NCBI RefSeq assembly: GCF_000699445.3
Contig: NC_067196.1
Location: forward strand, 26,119,116-26,183,115
DNA: 64,000 nt
From: Schistosoma haematobium
Taxonomy: Eukaryota > Platyhelminthes > Trematoda > Strigeidida > Schistosomatidae
Reading direction: 5' to 3'
Positions within the stretch are counted from its first letter, which is position 1; each line of letters starts with the position of its first letter. Position numbers and translations under genes: made by a program. Shown here in pieces: positions 1-13,134 of the stretch. The notes under the pieces are model-generated. The model was not told where the DNA came from. It did no database searches and worked only from the letters and a program-made list of their open reading frames with translations.

Positions 1-1299
1 AAGGATTGTCAGTTCCACCAGGATGGTGTTGATGAATCCAAGTGATTACATAAATACCTCGTTGTTTTTTATCACCTGCAGATGTTAAGCATGTTATGAC
101 TGTAAAGTTTGTCTAATTAAGAGAATACTTATGAAGCACATCATATTTCTAAACACTATACAATTGATCGATCAAGCAGTAATGATCAAAGGTTATATTT
201 GTCTCCCACTTTAACAATAATAAAATTCTATCGATAAAGTTGTGATATAGCCTGAGTAGCTCATTAGCAAATTCTCAGTCTATGAAACTGTCTAAAGTAG
301 ATCTAAATCTTACATAGAGTATTATTACCACAAAGATTGCAAGTACACTTTCCTGATGAGTACTAATAAGCACAAAAAGGTAGATCCAGAGTATTTTTAC
401 AACTACCTCTAACCATCTAATATACATACATCCTAAATAATCATAATTAATTGACTAAAAATGAATTCAATATTAATTCAAAATAGTTCCTACCATTATT
501 ACTAAAATATTTGGCAACTATGTTAAACATAAAATCAAATTACTACCAAAAAAGAAAATACTGATAAAAATTTCTTTGCTTTTTTCAGATAAAATAGAAT
601 ATGATGCAAATTTTAATATTAACATCTTGAATATTGATAAAATAAATTTCATACAATACTAGTAGTACTAGTGGTACTATGGTGTAGGTTACTTATATTC
701 ACATAAGTAGTATGTAACGGTGGTCAGGTGTAGAATGAATTCCAGTAGAAGATCAATAAGGAAAGAACAGAAACGGAACACAGTTGGTATGAAAGTGCAT
801 GAAGCACGAAATCTGAGACAATCGATTGATATTTACAAAAAGAACAGTGAAGTTTGAGACGATAGATTGATATTTTGCAAATTAACTATTTACAATATGG
901 TCCTCAGATTTTTTGGGGGATGCTCTTTAATTTCGTGTCAAATACATTCGATTGTCCTCACTCGTGTTCTTCTTCACTACGGTACTACTGTAAGTACATT
1001 TTATAATATCTAATATCTATTTCCTCTATAAAGGAATAAATATGCATTCATTTAATGGTAGGAAATAATTGTTAGTTCTTCTTTCACTTCTCCTTATTTT
1101 AAAGGCACACATAATGTAGATATTGTAAATGTTTAAACAAGTAAATAAATATTTTAAAAAACATTCAAAGATAATTGATATTTCATCATTTTAGTTGGCT
1201 GTATCTCGCTTGAATTGTACATGATTGAATTGGAATCAATGTTTAACATTTTAATGAATATTTATCTTGTCATAGTTTTTTATTAGATTTATGTAGTAC

Positions 1300-1300
<1 letters not shown>
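1..1300. other. Non-coding, decayed repeats
   Basis: AT-rich sequence without a supportable gene. Near 350-400 a stretch resembles a very degraded hammerhead SINE: a CTGATGA core is visible, but the GAAA box is lost. Confidence 0.4.

Positions 1301-1302
<2 letters not shown>

Positions 1303-1341
<39 letters not shown>
1303..1341 (+). repeat. (TTA)n microsatellite
   Basis: About 13 uninterrupted TTA units directly upstream of a dispersed repeat copy. Confidence 0.9.
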
Positions 1342-1344
1342 TTA

Positions 1345-1545
1345 ACACATAGATATTGGTACAAGGAGGCACAAAATACATATGCGCCACACAAATTTCA
1401 TTTGATATGTCTGAGGGCTGTGATACTGCCCGGGTGCCCAAGTTGAAGCAGGTGGTTTTCTTAGGGGGCCACACCCGGAACCTTCGACCTGAAGGTTTGA
1501 TCCACAAGGCAGTGGAGCAACGTAAGCAGGAGATGCATATATAGT
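1345..1545 (+). repeat. Dispersed repeat, copy 1
   Basis: About 200 bp matching 42131-42320 at roughly 75-80% by eye. Shared blocks include the stretch around 'gctgtgatactgcccgggtg' and a later 'ggtggttttcttagg'. The conserved core is much more GC-rich than its surroundings, which suggests part of a transposon UTR or ORF. I could not assign a family. Short frames on both strands look like chance. Confidence 0.6.
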
Positions 1546-1559
1546 ACTTCATATTACTT

Positions 1560-2860
1560 CAATTATAATACTATTCAAGTTATCATGTCTATTGTTGTAA
1601 TGTATGCTACTTACGTCGATATAAATAGTATATAACACCAATCTAAAGTGGAATGCCTATCAGTAGCAAGTTGGTAAAGTCGAATGAAAGAGAACGGGAA
1701 CATAGAGTGATTGTTATGGAAATGAAGGAACGATAAATTTGGAAACAATTTATGTAGGATTTGTAAATAAAGTATTGATTTTATGGTTTTCACATTTTAG
1801 GTAAGAGCCCAGTAATTTTACAAAAAAGTGAAATATAACGTAAGTAATTTTGGAATATTACAGTCTTTTATTCTTTTTTCTATGATATAAAACTTAACAA
1901 ATGGATTTTCTTCTTACAATTTAATGATATTTTATGTCGTTTTTTCTCATTTTGTTTGTTTCACTTAAAGTGTTTGACTTGACTCATACAGTGACCTTGT
2001 AATCTGTTCGTTTATGATTTTATTGATGATAATAATATGTATAGGTCATTTTGAGTAATTTACTAATTTGCATAGTTATAAGATGAAGCATCATCAGACT
2101 GCATTACGAAGCAAGCACTAACCTGATTTAGTTATCACAATTGTTCTGAATTATCTATTCAAGGTAGTAGCTAAAGTCAGAACATGTAAAAAAGATGCAT
2201 TCAAAAAACGTGACACCATTTTTGGTGTTTTCCACTAGAATTTGATTGTATGAAACATAATGAATCATTTTCACTCATCGATACACTTTATTAATTTGTG
2301 TTAGTGTAAAGATTTTTAAGTCACAAATGAGAAGTAATGGGTATGAGTAGTATGTACCCAGTTTAAATTGTGATGCATCTAAGTGTACATATCTTTCGGT
2401 CTCATATTCAATTTCAGCCCCATAACTTCGTCACAATAATGAAGAAAGCCTCCATTTGAAAAGTGGCACGATAAACTGGACTTTTAATCATTAAGTCACA
2501 GGTTTAAAACCTGCTCTTTATACTTCTGTTTTGAGCATCTCCCACATATAAAGTGTGTCCTGAAATTCAGTATATGAATCTGTATTTTGTTACTATGTTG
2601 TATTATTTAGTTAACAAATGCAATAGATTCGGGATAATACATAAATTATCACTAACGAATTGATTAAAATGCTAACTAGGTCCTGTTTTATGCATCATTA
2701 AATGCTCCAAAGTACTTTTTAGTAATCTTTGAAAGCTTCTCTTATGATTAAAAGTAATAAGAGTCTTTCAAATAATTAGGGGCTCATGCAATTGCATTAT
2801 GTTATTGGTACTTTGATCTGTTAGTGAATGCTTATGTATGATTCGAGCAGTATAAAACAA
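1560..2860. other. Non-coding AT-rich stretch
   Basis: No gene, RNA or repeat recognised. Confidence 0.4.
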
Positions 2861-2865
2861 AAAAC

Positions 2866-3035
2866 TGAAGTCCCAGGGTTCGAACCCCACAAGCGGAATC
2901 GTGGATACGCACTGCCGAGGAATCACACAATAAGACGAAACGGCCGTCCAGTGCTTCCAGGTTTTCAATGGTGGTCTAACATTAATCGGTTCATGATCTC
3001 AATCAAAAACTTAACAATCCCCACAATCCTATACT
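2866..3035 (+). mobile_element. tRNA-derived hammerhead SINE, 5'-truncated
   Basis: It starts in a tRNA-like B box (gggttcgaacccc). A degraded hammerhead unit follows: GCACTG, CCGAGGA in place of CTGANGA, a weak stem II, GAAA, CGGCCGTC and CAGTGC. It ends in the family tail with 'catgatctcaatcaaaaac'. The U4-to-C core change predicts an inactive ribozyme. Same family as 28632-28845, 29885-30085 and 33480-33660. Confidence 0.7.
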
Positions 3036-3039
3036 GATA

Positions 3040-4204
3040 ATTTGTATTATTTTGTTGAAGGTGAAAAGTTATCCTTTCAAAATTTTTTAGAATTTCATTC
3101 AAAATAAATTCTTATCTACACCAGTTAACTAAAAATCTTCAGATATAAGGAGTGAAAGAATACCCTCTCTAATCACGAAAAATATTATTAAAACAAGTCA
3201 TAGGATTGATCCTATAACAGCATTTAAATTTTTACATAGAAATTTTCAACGGCGAGTTAAACATTTTGAGTAGCCTTTCCCTCAAAAGTATATAAGCCTC
3301 TTTTATGTACACCGAAACAATTTTTTCTCACTTTAAATCTACACCGTTAGTTCTGAATACAATGAGTGATGTGAAAACTTTTTATTCACATTATATCGTA
3401 CCACGATACACTTCTCTCTATTTTATAATTTTACTTATCATTTTGTATTTGTTTGACTTTATACTCAACTAACCTAAGGTTTTTATGATAAAACTCTTCA
3501 AACAGATAAACATGTCATATTGTTTGGAACATAAAGAAGATTTCTCAATGGATTATGTTCGTTGTTTATTCGAAATGTGTTGTGCAACTATACTAATTTT
3601 TTCAGATCAGATTCCACCTGATTTTTTTCTAACAAAGTTATATAATGGGTTCATTGAGGAAACTGTCGATAAACTAGATCTATACTTCTGTTAACACCAC
3701 ACGAGGCTTGACAAACAACTTTTCATTGTCACTACCCTCCATATCCTTCATTCGTTTGTTTTTCCGCATTCTCTTTCGTATGTATCCTTTACTTGTTAAT
3801 TATTCGAAAACATCTTATTACTCAGCTTCAATAATTTAAAATGATTGTTGTTTCAATGTCTATTTTTCGGAGTTCTACCGACTTCCTATACTAAAACATG
3901 GGATCGAGCTTTCAATATTCTTATCACTACATTTACACCTATCATGTTACTATGAGTTTGTACTTTCTACTTATTATGACTACTTATGTAATTTGTTTCA
4001 CTGTTATCACTGATTCATAAACTGTCTTGATTGGTTTAATATTTTTCACCTGTGCATATAAATAATACCGTATATTAGAATGAAGCATAATGATCTGAGT
4101 GCGTGCATAATAGTTTTGTTTAACGAACTTGACTACTGAAAACATTCAGTAGTAACGTACAAGCAGCATAAAATATTTAAGAACTGTCTGGGTTCAATTA
4201 ATGG
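3040..4204. other. Non-coding AT-rich stretch
   Basis: No element recognised. A 69-codon frame at 3485-3694 has no detectable family features and is not called. Confidence 0.35.
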
Positions 4205-5090
4205 AGCTCATGAGGAGAAAATGAATACACCACTTCAACATCATCTGTATATAGAAGAGGATTACCCATACAGAAACAATCGCGAATATCATTTTTATTA
4301 ACTAAAAGGACAAAAAATCACCCAAGACAACACCTTATATCACACCAATTTTGACCGACACTGCATCCCACGAGGAATACTTCATTTTGACTATTACATG
4401 TCGGTGACTGAGAAAACAATTAAACCAAGTAAACAGAGAGTTTTCGACCCCAGAAGATCAGAGTTTGTCTATAAGAAGTTAGTGATTGACCATGTTAAAA
4501 GCTTTAGAAATATCAAAGTATTGCACTAAAACTACATATCTTCGGTCACATCGACCAAACACTGAATTGAACTAGTCAAACTAGCAGATCATAAAAGATC
4601 GGGTTTTAAGGAAGTCATGTTGAGAATTAGTGATAAGCTTTTCAGTGTGTAAATAGTTGGAGAGTTTGTCACAAATAATTTGTTCCATTATCTTAGAGAC
4701 AACTAGAGTAATATTTATCGGCTGATAATTGTTCATGTCATTCCTATCTCCAGATTTCTAATGTGACATGATATATGCGGTCTTACAACTGTAAACGTGG
4801 GTACCGGTCTCCAGAAAGAGAGCAAACGGTTGTAGAAGAAGTAGTGGAATATCAGACCCACCATATTTGAAGTAAATCGATGCAATCCTGTCCACTCCAT
4901 GACCGTTTTACACCTTGAGGGATTTCGTAGGTTTGCTAATTCTTAGATAATTGAAAGAAACAGATTTTATGTAGTTACAAGTCACTTACATAATTTTTGA
5001 ATCGGTGTCATTTAGTAATTCACTATTGTTTTCCAAAATACCATTAGATAGGTCTGGAGTGGTTTTAAAGTCGTCTATAAATGTACCATT
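4205..5090 (-). pseudogene. CR1/Jockey-type LINE reverse transcriptase fragment (inverted copy 1)
   Basis: Read on the minus strand it encodes the fingers part of a non-LTR RT with the motif NYQPINIT, followed by SKIMEQII. The frame carries several in-frame stops. It is about 99% identical by eye (4205-5067) to 63111-63973 in opposite orientation, with weaker similarity to about 5090. The disabling stops are shared with the other copy, so the two arose by duplication of an already dead element. The element is cut off abruptly at 4204. Confidence 0.75.
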
Positions 5091-7419
5091 ATGCGAGATC
5101 CACTGTGTATCTGCATTTTGAGGTGCTTTAACCCGTTTAACGGAATGGAGAATTAAGTTTTGTACTCTTGAGCTAATAACACCTCAATAATGGCTTTTAC
5201 ATGCACTTTTGTTGAATTTGGTTAAAAATTATTTTTGTTTGTGCAACTGTTTTCAAATCATCTGACTTAAAGTAACGTTTCTGTAGGAGTTTAAAATGAT
5301 TACGATATTTCACTGGTATGAATAATTCGTTAGGCCTAATAACCCTGTACGTTTAAAGGTGTGCACAGGAATCTAATCACGAGCTAGTGATCCGACTAGT
5401 TATCTCTGCGAAATGCTAATACAATACATCTAAAATCAGATACTGATTTTAAAAAATTCTCCTATATGTTCCATGTACATGTAAGATCCGTAATGTTCAC
5501 CTCTGATATTTATTAAAATGTGTTCCGTTTCATACAAACCAACTCTTTTGCCGATGAACTTTATACCTCAGTCGTCTATTCTACTTATTTGGATTACTGA
5601 AGATAATGTCATAAATTCTTTGTAGCCAGTTCTTTCTCTAGCCTACTCCTTATGTTATTGGAAGAAAACAACTAATTAATGACTTTTGCTAGATTTCGAA
5701 TACTCAGTGGGTGCTAGAAGGAGTTATATACTGATCTATGATATTCACAGTGAAACATATTCTTACCAGTTTTTCAACCCCCACTGAGAGATATTGGCTG
5801 TAATTACTCACGTACACTAGCAATTTTCAAGAAAGTAGGAGGACTTTTTCCCAAAATTATGGTTGCTCAACGTGAAGAATCCTTATGTGTGATTTTAATC
5901 CCAACCTATGTAAGTCAACTGATCACACAACTTTACCGGCAACAGGTTGACAAACAGATTATTATTACACTGCCCATCTATTAAATATCCCGAGTGCTAA
6001 TGGTTTCAGGATGTGAAAGACGATGTATATAAGTACTGCTTGATGTCATATCTTTGTTTACACACAGTTATTTCTGGGTTTATTTTCCTGTATATTACCG
6101 AATGTTGTACGGACATTGGGATTTCTAAAGGATTTTATACATTCTCAGTTGAATTTATGGTTAATTTTGATGGCGAGAAATTTCCCCATGGAGCAGACAT
6201 GTCTCATTATTGTTGTCTCGTTTATCATAAGCTAGTATGTGTTTTATTATGGATATTCCAGATACTATAACAAACATGTAGTTAGTTACACAGGGCATTA
6301 ATTATGATGTTCCATCATCAACCCGAAATACCTCAACTATGCTCTCCATGTCAAGCAGCTTTGGAAATTAAACTGGCAGAAGTATTTACAGTAGAGACGA
6401 CTACATGCATTTTGATAATTGAGTCGTGTCAAGGAAATACTTTTAGAAAATGTAACAGAACAGTGACTGATTTCAGCTGGAAAGATTTAGAAGAATAAGA
6501 AGAGCCGTTGGGACTTAAATTGGGGTTTTCAGAACATGTGCAGTGCTTTATCGCTGAAAATACAAACCAACGAATTCTGGTACACCAGTCTAAAAGAATG
6601 GTGCTCCTGTAGTACTTCAGTGTCCTGATTTTATGAAACACCGGGTCAGTCAGGCATCGGTCAAATAATAAGTGATAGATGTTGACATGTGGACATTACT
6701 GATCAAGATGTGACTCAATTTCTAAGGTAATAGACATAAACTATAGATATTCTTACTCAATTAGCTGGTTTGGCCACGAATATAAGAAGCACATATATCA
6801 GTATTAGACGCAGACAACCGGACAACGTAATAACTTAATCCCTGGAGGGTCCATGGGTGCATACTTCAGAAGAGTCACAAGCTAGAACGAAACAGTTATT
6901 TATTTTGCCCTCACAATCGGTGGGTTATTTATCAGCTTTTATCTCATGATTAAAATATCTCTGAAATTAAAAGTCTCCAAGGTCAATAAAGTTAGAAAGA
7001 ACAGTAATAACAACAACAGAATCTCTAGACTATTCTCTGGTAATTAATAATACTATAAATGAGACTGATGTAAATCTTGATGTTATTTAAACAAATTAGA
7101 ATTATCAACAGAACAAATTTAATTCAACATATAAATGACTAAAATTATTTTAATAAACAATCAATATCACCTCTTAAAAATAAGTTACTGTAAAGAAAAC
7201 AAGGCAATCGTGATTAAAAAAAAAGTAAAACAATCAACAACAAAACACTTTGATGACTATATAACAGTAAAGAAAGAAGTAATGTATTCAGTTAACTGAA
7301 GTTCCATTTATAAAATGGTGCACAATTATCTGTATAACTCCTGGTAGCTAAATAATATATCCTATTTAAAATAATCTGAATGATGAAGAGTAATGTAAAA
7401 AAGGAAATTTGAAAGATAA
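5091..7419. other. Gene-A 3' flank and decayed repeat sequence
   Basis: The first few hundred bases may continue the LINE at 4205-5090 towards its 5' side. The rest shows no recognisable gene. Frames at 6013-6270 and 6304-6498 lack family features. No clear polyadenylation signal for gene A could be fixed. Confidence 0.35.
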
Positions 7420-9633
7420 TCAAAATCTCCATTTGATTATAAATTCCTTACTTAAAGTTAAAAAGGATTGATTTTTAATTTGACAAGTTTCCAAGTCATT
7501 ATCAAATATAAAATCTACCGGTTTGTTGTTAACAAGAATTGCTGCAGGCTTTTTAATGAAACCTACTATAAGAATAGTCTTAACATCCAGTTCTTTCAAA
7601 TCAATTTTCTCTAAACTTTCAACACTCGAAGGTGTAGAAGTCACTGTTAAAGTACGATCACGTACTTCAAATTTCACATGTACATAATTTAAATTAGCAT
7701 CATCTCCATTATCCCAGAATAATTCACCCGATGCTGTGATTCTCTGTCCAGCAGCACTACTTCCATCATCAGTTGAAGACAAGATCACAAATAAACCAAA
7801 TCCCTTCTTACGAGCGATATCTGTTGTTTCAGCAGAAACTTGTATTGGAACTATACACCCACAACGAATAGAAATCGGAATGACATTCAGAGGTGCATCG
7901 AAGTATTTCCATGTACCTCGACTGAAATACCGTTTGCCAGCGGATAGTTCAATCCATTCTCCTGATGGAACGTAACCCTCAACGAATGTCCGACCCTCAT
8001 CTAGCACTGGAGTAACCAAAATACACGATCCGAGCATGAATTGTGAATCGACTTTATGTGTGGCCAAGTCTTCAGGGAACTCGAATGCGAGAGCACGAGC
8101 CACAGTTGTTCCATTTAAGTACGATCTATAAAATAAAGTGTATATATACGGTAGTAAGTGGTATCTTAACTTCAAGGATTCTTTGATTGCCTTAGTAGAA
8201 TCTTTACTCCAATATGCAGGGTCTTGATCCATAGCCTCATCTTCATTGTGATTACGGGAAAATGGATAAAAAGCACCTAACTGACTCCACCGCACACACA
8301 GTTCTTCTGTTGTATTTCCTGTAAATCCACATATATCAGCACCAACCATCGGAATGCCAAACATATTAAAGTTAATGATTTGAACCACAGACGTTTTCAA
8401 ACTATCCCAATTCGATAAAACATCTCCTGTCCAGTGAGTGGCATACAAACCTGAACCTGCAAAGCTTGAACGTGTCAATATGAAAGGTCGTTTATCAGGA
8501 AACATTCGAGTTAAAACATTGTGCGTTACACGTGCTTCATCGTAACCATATATATTATGCAAATTATAGTGTGTTGTGTTGTAATGTAAGGCTGATGGAC
8601 AGATTGTCTTGTCGTATAATGAGTTTCCAAGAATTTTTGGCACAAAAGGAGGATTGTCAAGCGTATTCGATAATGAACAACCACTGAGTGAACCACAATC
8701 GAAATTGGCCGGTTCGTTCATGTCTATCCACAAACCGTCGAAGTTAATCACTTTGTGGAAATCAGACGTCGACTTGAACCACCAATCCTCAGCAGACGGA
8801 TGTGAGAAATCCGGGAAAACTGTTTCCCCTGGCCACACCGTACCTAGAATCGGTGTCCCAGTTCGACTATCATTAATGAAAATACCGAGTCTCATACCAT
8901 CCTCATATGGACGATATCCGGGACCACCTTTTGTGCTAATAGCTGGATCTACGATCAACACTGTTCTCATACTATAATTCTTGCGTAGAACATCCCTAAC
9001 AAAAACATCCATTCCACCAAATCGTTTCGTGTCCACTGACCAAATTTTGTATGCATCCATATAATCGATGTCAAACCACTGAGCATCTATCGGAATTCCA
9101 GCTTCCATATTTCGCTTGAGGACTTCTTTGGCTTCATCCAGATTTTTTATTCCATATCTACAGATATGAAATCCGAGTGACCAGTATGGGGGTATCGTTG
9201 GATGACCGATAAGATCATAATATTGATTTATTACATCTAGTGGTTTCGGTCCAGTGAACACGAAGAAATCTAATATTCCACCAATGGTTCTATATGTGAT
9301 GGCTGGTAGAGGTGTTATTGCTACTTCTTGTGCGTTGCTGTTTAAAAAGAAGATTCCAAATGCAGTGCCATCATACTTTAAACCCATGATGAAATTGTGA
9401 GTTCCATATAGATTCGCATACGACTGTGGATTTCCATCGTGACCCCAAAGAGCTATTCGCGTCCACGTATCAAAGGCGTTTGGATATTTTTGTTCTATTT
9501 CCCCAGGACCAAAGCTTACATGAGCATTCACACGAAATGATATCTGCAAAAACTGATCTGAAAATATAAGCGAACTAGCCAACTGTCCAGTTGAGTCCAA
9601 AAGTACATCTTGCTCTTTAGTATTTCTTATTAT
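7420..9633 (-). CDS. GH31 alpha-glucosidase gene A, exon 2 (catalytic domain, to stop codon)
   Basis: This is the catalytic exon of an acid/neutral alpha-glucosidase (lysosomal GAA / maltase-like), which releases glucose from maltose and glycogen-type alpha-1,4 glucans. It encodes 737 residues and ends in TGA. An AG acceptor lies immediately upstream (9634-9635), in phase 0 with exon 1. Numbering for the spliced protein: GFHICRYG at about 316-323, DIDYMD at 350-355, the nucleophile signature WIDMNEPANF with catalytic Asp466, acid/base Asp566 in HWTGD, GADICGF, and RNHN at 622-625. The 100-residue spacing of the two Asp residues fits human GAA (98). There is one catalytic unit and no C-terminal membrane segment, so a secreted or lysosomal enzyme is inferred. 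An apparent start at 9600 is TTG and is not needed, because homology continues upstream to the acceptor. Large parts are nucleotide-identical to 38002-40215. Confidence 0.95.
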   Translation of the reverse strand: MIRNTKEQDVLLDSTGQLASSLIFSDQFLQISFRVNAHVSFGPGEIEQKYPNAFDTWTRIALWGHDGNPQSYANLYGTHNFIMGLKYDGTAFGIFFLNSNAQEVAITPLPAITYRTIGGILDFFVFTGPKPLDVINQYYDLIGHPTIPPYWSLGFHICRYGIKNLDEAKEVLKRNMEAGIPIDAQWFDIDYMDAYKIWSVDTKRFGGMDVFVRDVLRKNYSMRTVLIVDPAISTKGGPGYRPYEDGMRLGIFINDSRTGTPILGTVWPGETVFPDFSHPSAEDWWFKSTSDFHKVINFDGLWIDMNEPANFDCGSLSGCSLSNTLDNPPFVPKILGNSLYDKTICPSALHYNTTHYNLHNIYGYDEARVTHNVLTRMFPDKRPFILTRSSFAGSGLYATHWTGDVLSNWDSLKTSVVQIINFNMFGIPMVGADICGFTGNTTEELCVRWSQLGAFYPFSRNHNEDEAMDQDPAYWSKDSTKAIKESLKLRYHLLPYIYTLFYRSYLNGTTVARALAFEFPEDLATHKVDSQFMLGSCILVTPVLDEGRTFVEGYVPSGEWIELSAGKRYFSRGTWKYFDAPLNVIPISIRCGCIVPIQVSAETTDIARKKGFGLFVILSSTDDGSSAAGQRITASGELFWDNGDDANLNYVHVKFEVRDRTLTVTSTPSSVESLEKIDLKELDVKTILIVGFIKKPAAILVNNKPVDFIFDNDLETCQIKNQSFLTLSKEFIIKWRF

Positions 9634-10269
9634 CTAAAGTTTTTATAAAATAAAAATCATTTTAAAAAAGGTAGTTTTATCTAAAAAGCTATTAAACCAA
9701 ATTTGACTATTAATATTTCTGAATAGCGAAATAAACTAGGAAAAAAGAAAGTTAATACCACTAGTAAACTAAGTTAGCATAGTGAATGTGACAAATAGTC
9801 TAAATGTAGAGGAAGAATAAGAAACGATGAATTCACCGTCATTAAAATCCTATTACAGTAGTCGTCAAATGCCAGAACATGTTAGACAAATAATAAATGT
9901 ATTTAGGAATTTAGTTTGCCATCGTCTAGTTAACCTTTAAGTTTCCTTTTCAACCTGTTCACATACAACATTTGATACTCGATGACCACACTGCATGTCA
10001 ATCATATCTTCTATGATTCCTATGGTTAAAAAATGGTAATACCCCTATTTCGTTCTGTTTTAACGGCCATAGTGCGAGAGCGAATCTTGATTCATTGAGT
10101 TCGTTCTTCAGCGAACCTTGCTAATGTTTTATTCAACATAAAATGATAATTATTATAAACATCTTATATATCCATGACGAGTTAATCAGTTAATTGATAT
10201 GTAAATTGGTAAATTATGATTACTATATCATAGACAGCAATAACTCCTAGTTTTAATTTCCTGACAGTT

Positions 10270-11540
10270 TCACTTATATAGACATTACTGGCAATTCAGT
10301 GGTTTCTTTTGATGGAACTCCTTGTTTACCAAACCATCACTTCTTGAAACCCTAGATATTATTTGAGAGCAATCTGACCTTGTACATTTACCCGTATCAG
10401 GACTCAAAAGACAGCTAATTATGTGTACGAAAGATGGTCACTTTCAGTTCGTTAGCATCATGTACCATCAAACTTATAGTATAGTAATGGAAAGTTCATT
10501 TAATGATGTCCTAGCAGATATATTCGTGGCTAATCTTGAAATGATCAAGCCTAACGAAGAGACTAATTTAGTGATGTATTATGCAAGGTATGCTGATGAT
10601 ACTTTTAATATATGAAATAATCAACAATAAGTAAAACATTTGCTAATCGATTTCAATGTCGTTCATAAAATCATTCAGTTTACTATAAAACATGAGAAAG
10701 ATTACAAGTTCCAATTTCTCGATATCCCCATAAAATGCAGGGAGAACGCTACAAGGTTCAGTTTATTAAAGAATACATTGAATGGAGTTGATCTTAACCT
10801 TAATATCTTTCGTCAAATTAGTTAAGGAAAATCACTTATGAATACGTTATTTCACAAAGAGGAAAGGGTATGTACTACTGATACAATAGAAGGAGAACTA
10901 ATGAATGTTTAAAGAATATCTGGGGAACAATAGGTATCCACAGAAATTTGTTGGAAAATTTGGGAAAAATAAAAATAGAAAACTTATAGTAACCATATCA
11001 GGCAAAAACCTATTTTTATTTACCTTGAATTCAAAGGCAAGACTTTGCTTAAACAATAGAAAAGATGGAGACTCACACTGACCAGAACCTATCCTATAAC
11101 CAAACTGATTATGTTGTAAAAAACACGTTCTTTACTACAGTCAAGGATAGATTGTTATACCTTTTACGTAAGTGTCAATTGAACACATAAATTTACATTA
11201 ATCTACCCAAATAGTTGCACTGGTAGGACAGAAAGAACGAACTATTTTCGATTTTAAGAACACATCGCAAAAATGTTTAGGTAAGAAGAAATCAAAGGTC
11301 TCCAAAAGTGCTATTTCAAAATATACTTGACAGGACATTAGGTTGATATATTGAGAGCCTACAAGATTATCGATCAGCAATCAAACTCTATTCTTTTTAA
11401 ATTTGCCGAAAGCATAGCTATCAGACATCTAAAGACGGACTTATGTACCGAAAATGAAAATCTTTAGTTAACATGGTGACGTTACCCTCGTTTTATTACA
11501 AAATTCATGCAACACTTCCTCTTGCTTCGGGTGGATAATT
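10270..11540 (+). pseudogene. Penelope-like element remnant (RT and GIY-YIG domains)
   Basis: Broken frames in order: an RT segment resembling the 'MCT..F.F....Y.Q......LADIF..NLE' block, the catalytic YADDTF at about 10585-10605, then the IQFT..HE..Y..QFLDI block of Penelope RTs. Near 11215 a degraded GIY-YIG-like stretch follows (TGRTER, then EHIAK, SAIS). Stops and frameshifts throughout make it a fossil. It lies in the gene A intron on the antisense strand. A second GIY-YIG fragment is at 41180-41466. Confidence 0.7.
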
Positions 11541-13134
11541 TTCATTACTTCAAATTCATAATTTTGTTCTTAACTGACTGGCTTGAATTCATGTTATTCT
11601 GAATTATAATTTACTTGTGTTAACGTTGTGAAAAGTTTGGTTTTATATGATACTACAGATTGTAAGCAGCTGATATAGACATATAGAAATAAATTCATGC
11701 TATTCTCCTTAATTCTTTGTTCTTGTCCTCTTAATTCTCGTACGTGGGTATTATAGTCCCCTACATCACATACAACCAGCGAATCCGGAGAAATAATCTC
11801 ATATGCAAAAAGTATTGGTATTAACCGAAGTAGATCGATAAAATTGAAAGGCATACGCTTATAGATATTTGTTCAAAAGACCTATGAATAGACTAAAACT
11901 TTGGTGTACTGAAAGAGCCATCAACCAACTAGAAATTAGTGTTTTTGATCGCAGTAAAAATGAAATATGACTCATTACATAGACTTCATAAAAACCGTTT
12001 AGTTGAAATTTGTATATCTATATTATTAGACGTTATTAAGACAATAAAAATAACATTTCATACAAGTTTCGGTCGGAGTTATACCTTATACAGAAAGTTC
12101 TTATTTGACAGATTTTTATGTACCACAGGAAGAAACACAGTTGCGATTTCGATAAACTTGTTTACCTATGCATTCTATACTCATTCAGCGAGCTATACCA
12201 AAAATACAGGGCATTGCAAATACACCAGAAAATTAAGCACTAGGTATCACTTCGAATAATAAGGCAGATTTAAACAAGTTTCTATGCTTATATCTAGTTC
12301 ATAGGAACTTACTTCATGAGCAGGAATCTGAAAACCACTTCAATGTAATAATACTTACTACACGAAGTTAACCAGCCTTATCTAGTCATTTCATCATTGT
12401 CATTACACTACTTACTAATTATAAGTAGTACGAGTGTATTTTCAATGCACATAGCCTTCCCAAAGTTACTGCATGCCGCTTCAAGCCCTGTCCTGGTAAA
12501 GGAGAAAACATAGGCATCGGGTCAGTAACCCCATCCCGTAGAAAACAACCTTTCTAAAAAAAAATGCTAAACTGAATAAACAATTCAAAACATTCAGATG
12601 ATCTTGATTCAGAAGAATTATGATACGTAATAGTGAAAGCCGAGTTTATTCGGAAATTACGAGGACCATCCTCCTCCTAAAAACCAGACAAAAAATTAAT
12701 ATAGGTACATTGAATGTCAAGACATTGTGAGAGACCGACAGGACCAGTCAAATACATACGAAAATAAGGAGATACAACTTGACAGTGATCGGAATCAGTG
12801 AAGCCAATTGGACTCAAGCTGGACAGCAAAAGTTAGATTCGGGAGAGAATCTGTTGTACTCTGGTCACAAAGAAGAAAATGCTTCTCACACATAGGGAGA
12901 TGCCCTGATGTTGCCCAAAAAGAGGTACGAAAAACACATGTAGGATGAGAATCTCATGGAACCGGAATCATCAAAACATCCTTCAAAACAAAAGAGGAAT
13001 TACAATGAATGTTATCGAGTACTATGCACCCACAAACCATAGCAATGTAGACAATAACGATCAGTTTTACGATAGGCTACAATCGATCGTAGAGAAATGT
13101 ACAAGAGAGGACCTGACCATCCCGATGGGAGACC

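Noticed and set aside
8609..8977. 122-codon plus-strand frame, repeated at 39191-39559, and a 79-codon pair at 7736 and 38318
   Set aside because: Antisense shadows of the GH31 exons. Their perfect conservation only reflects the converted blocks.
9600..9600. Translation start of gene A at the apparent first codon of the long frame
   Set aside because: The codon is TTG. The homologous frame continues upstream to a splice acceptor and joins the trefoil exon in phase 0.
11939..12259. 106-codon plus frame spanning the outer edge of arm 1
   Set aside because: No family motif, and the frame crosses the repeat boundary and is not preserved in arm 2.
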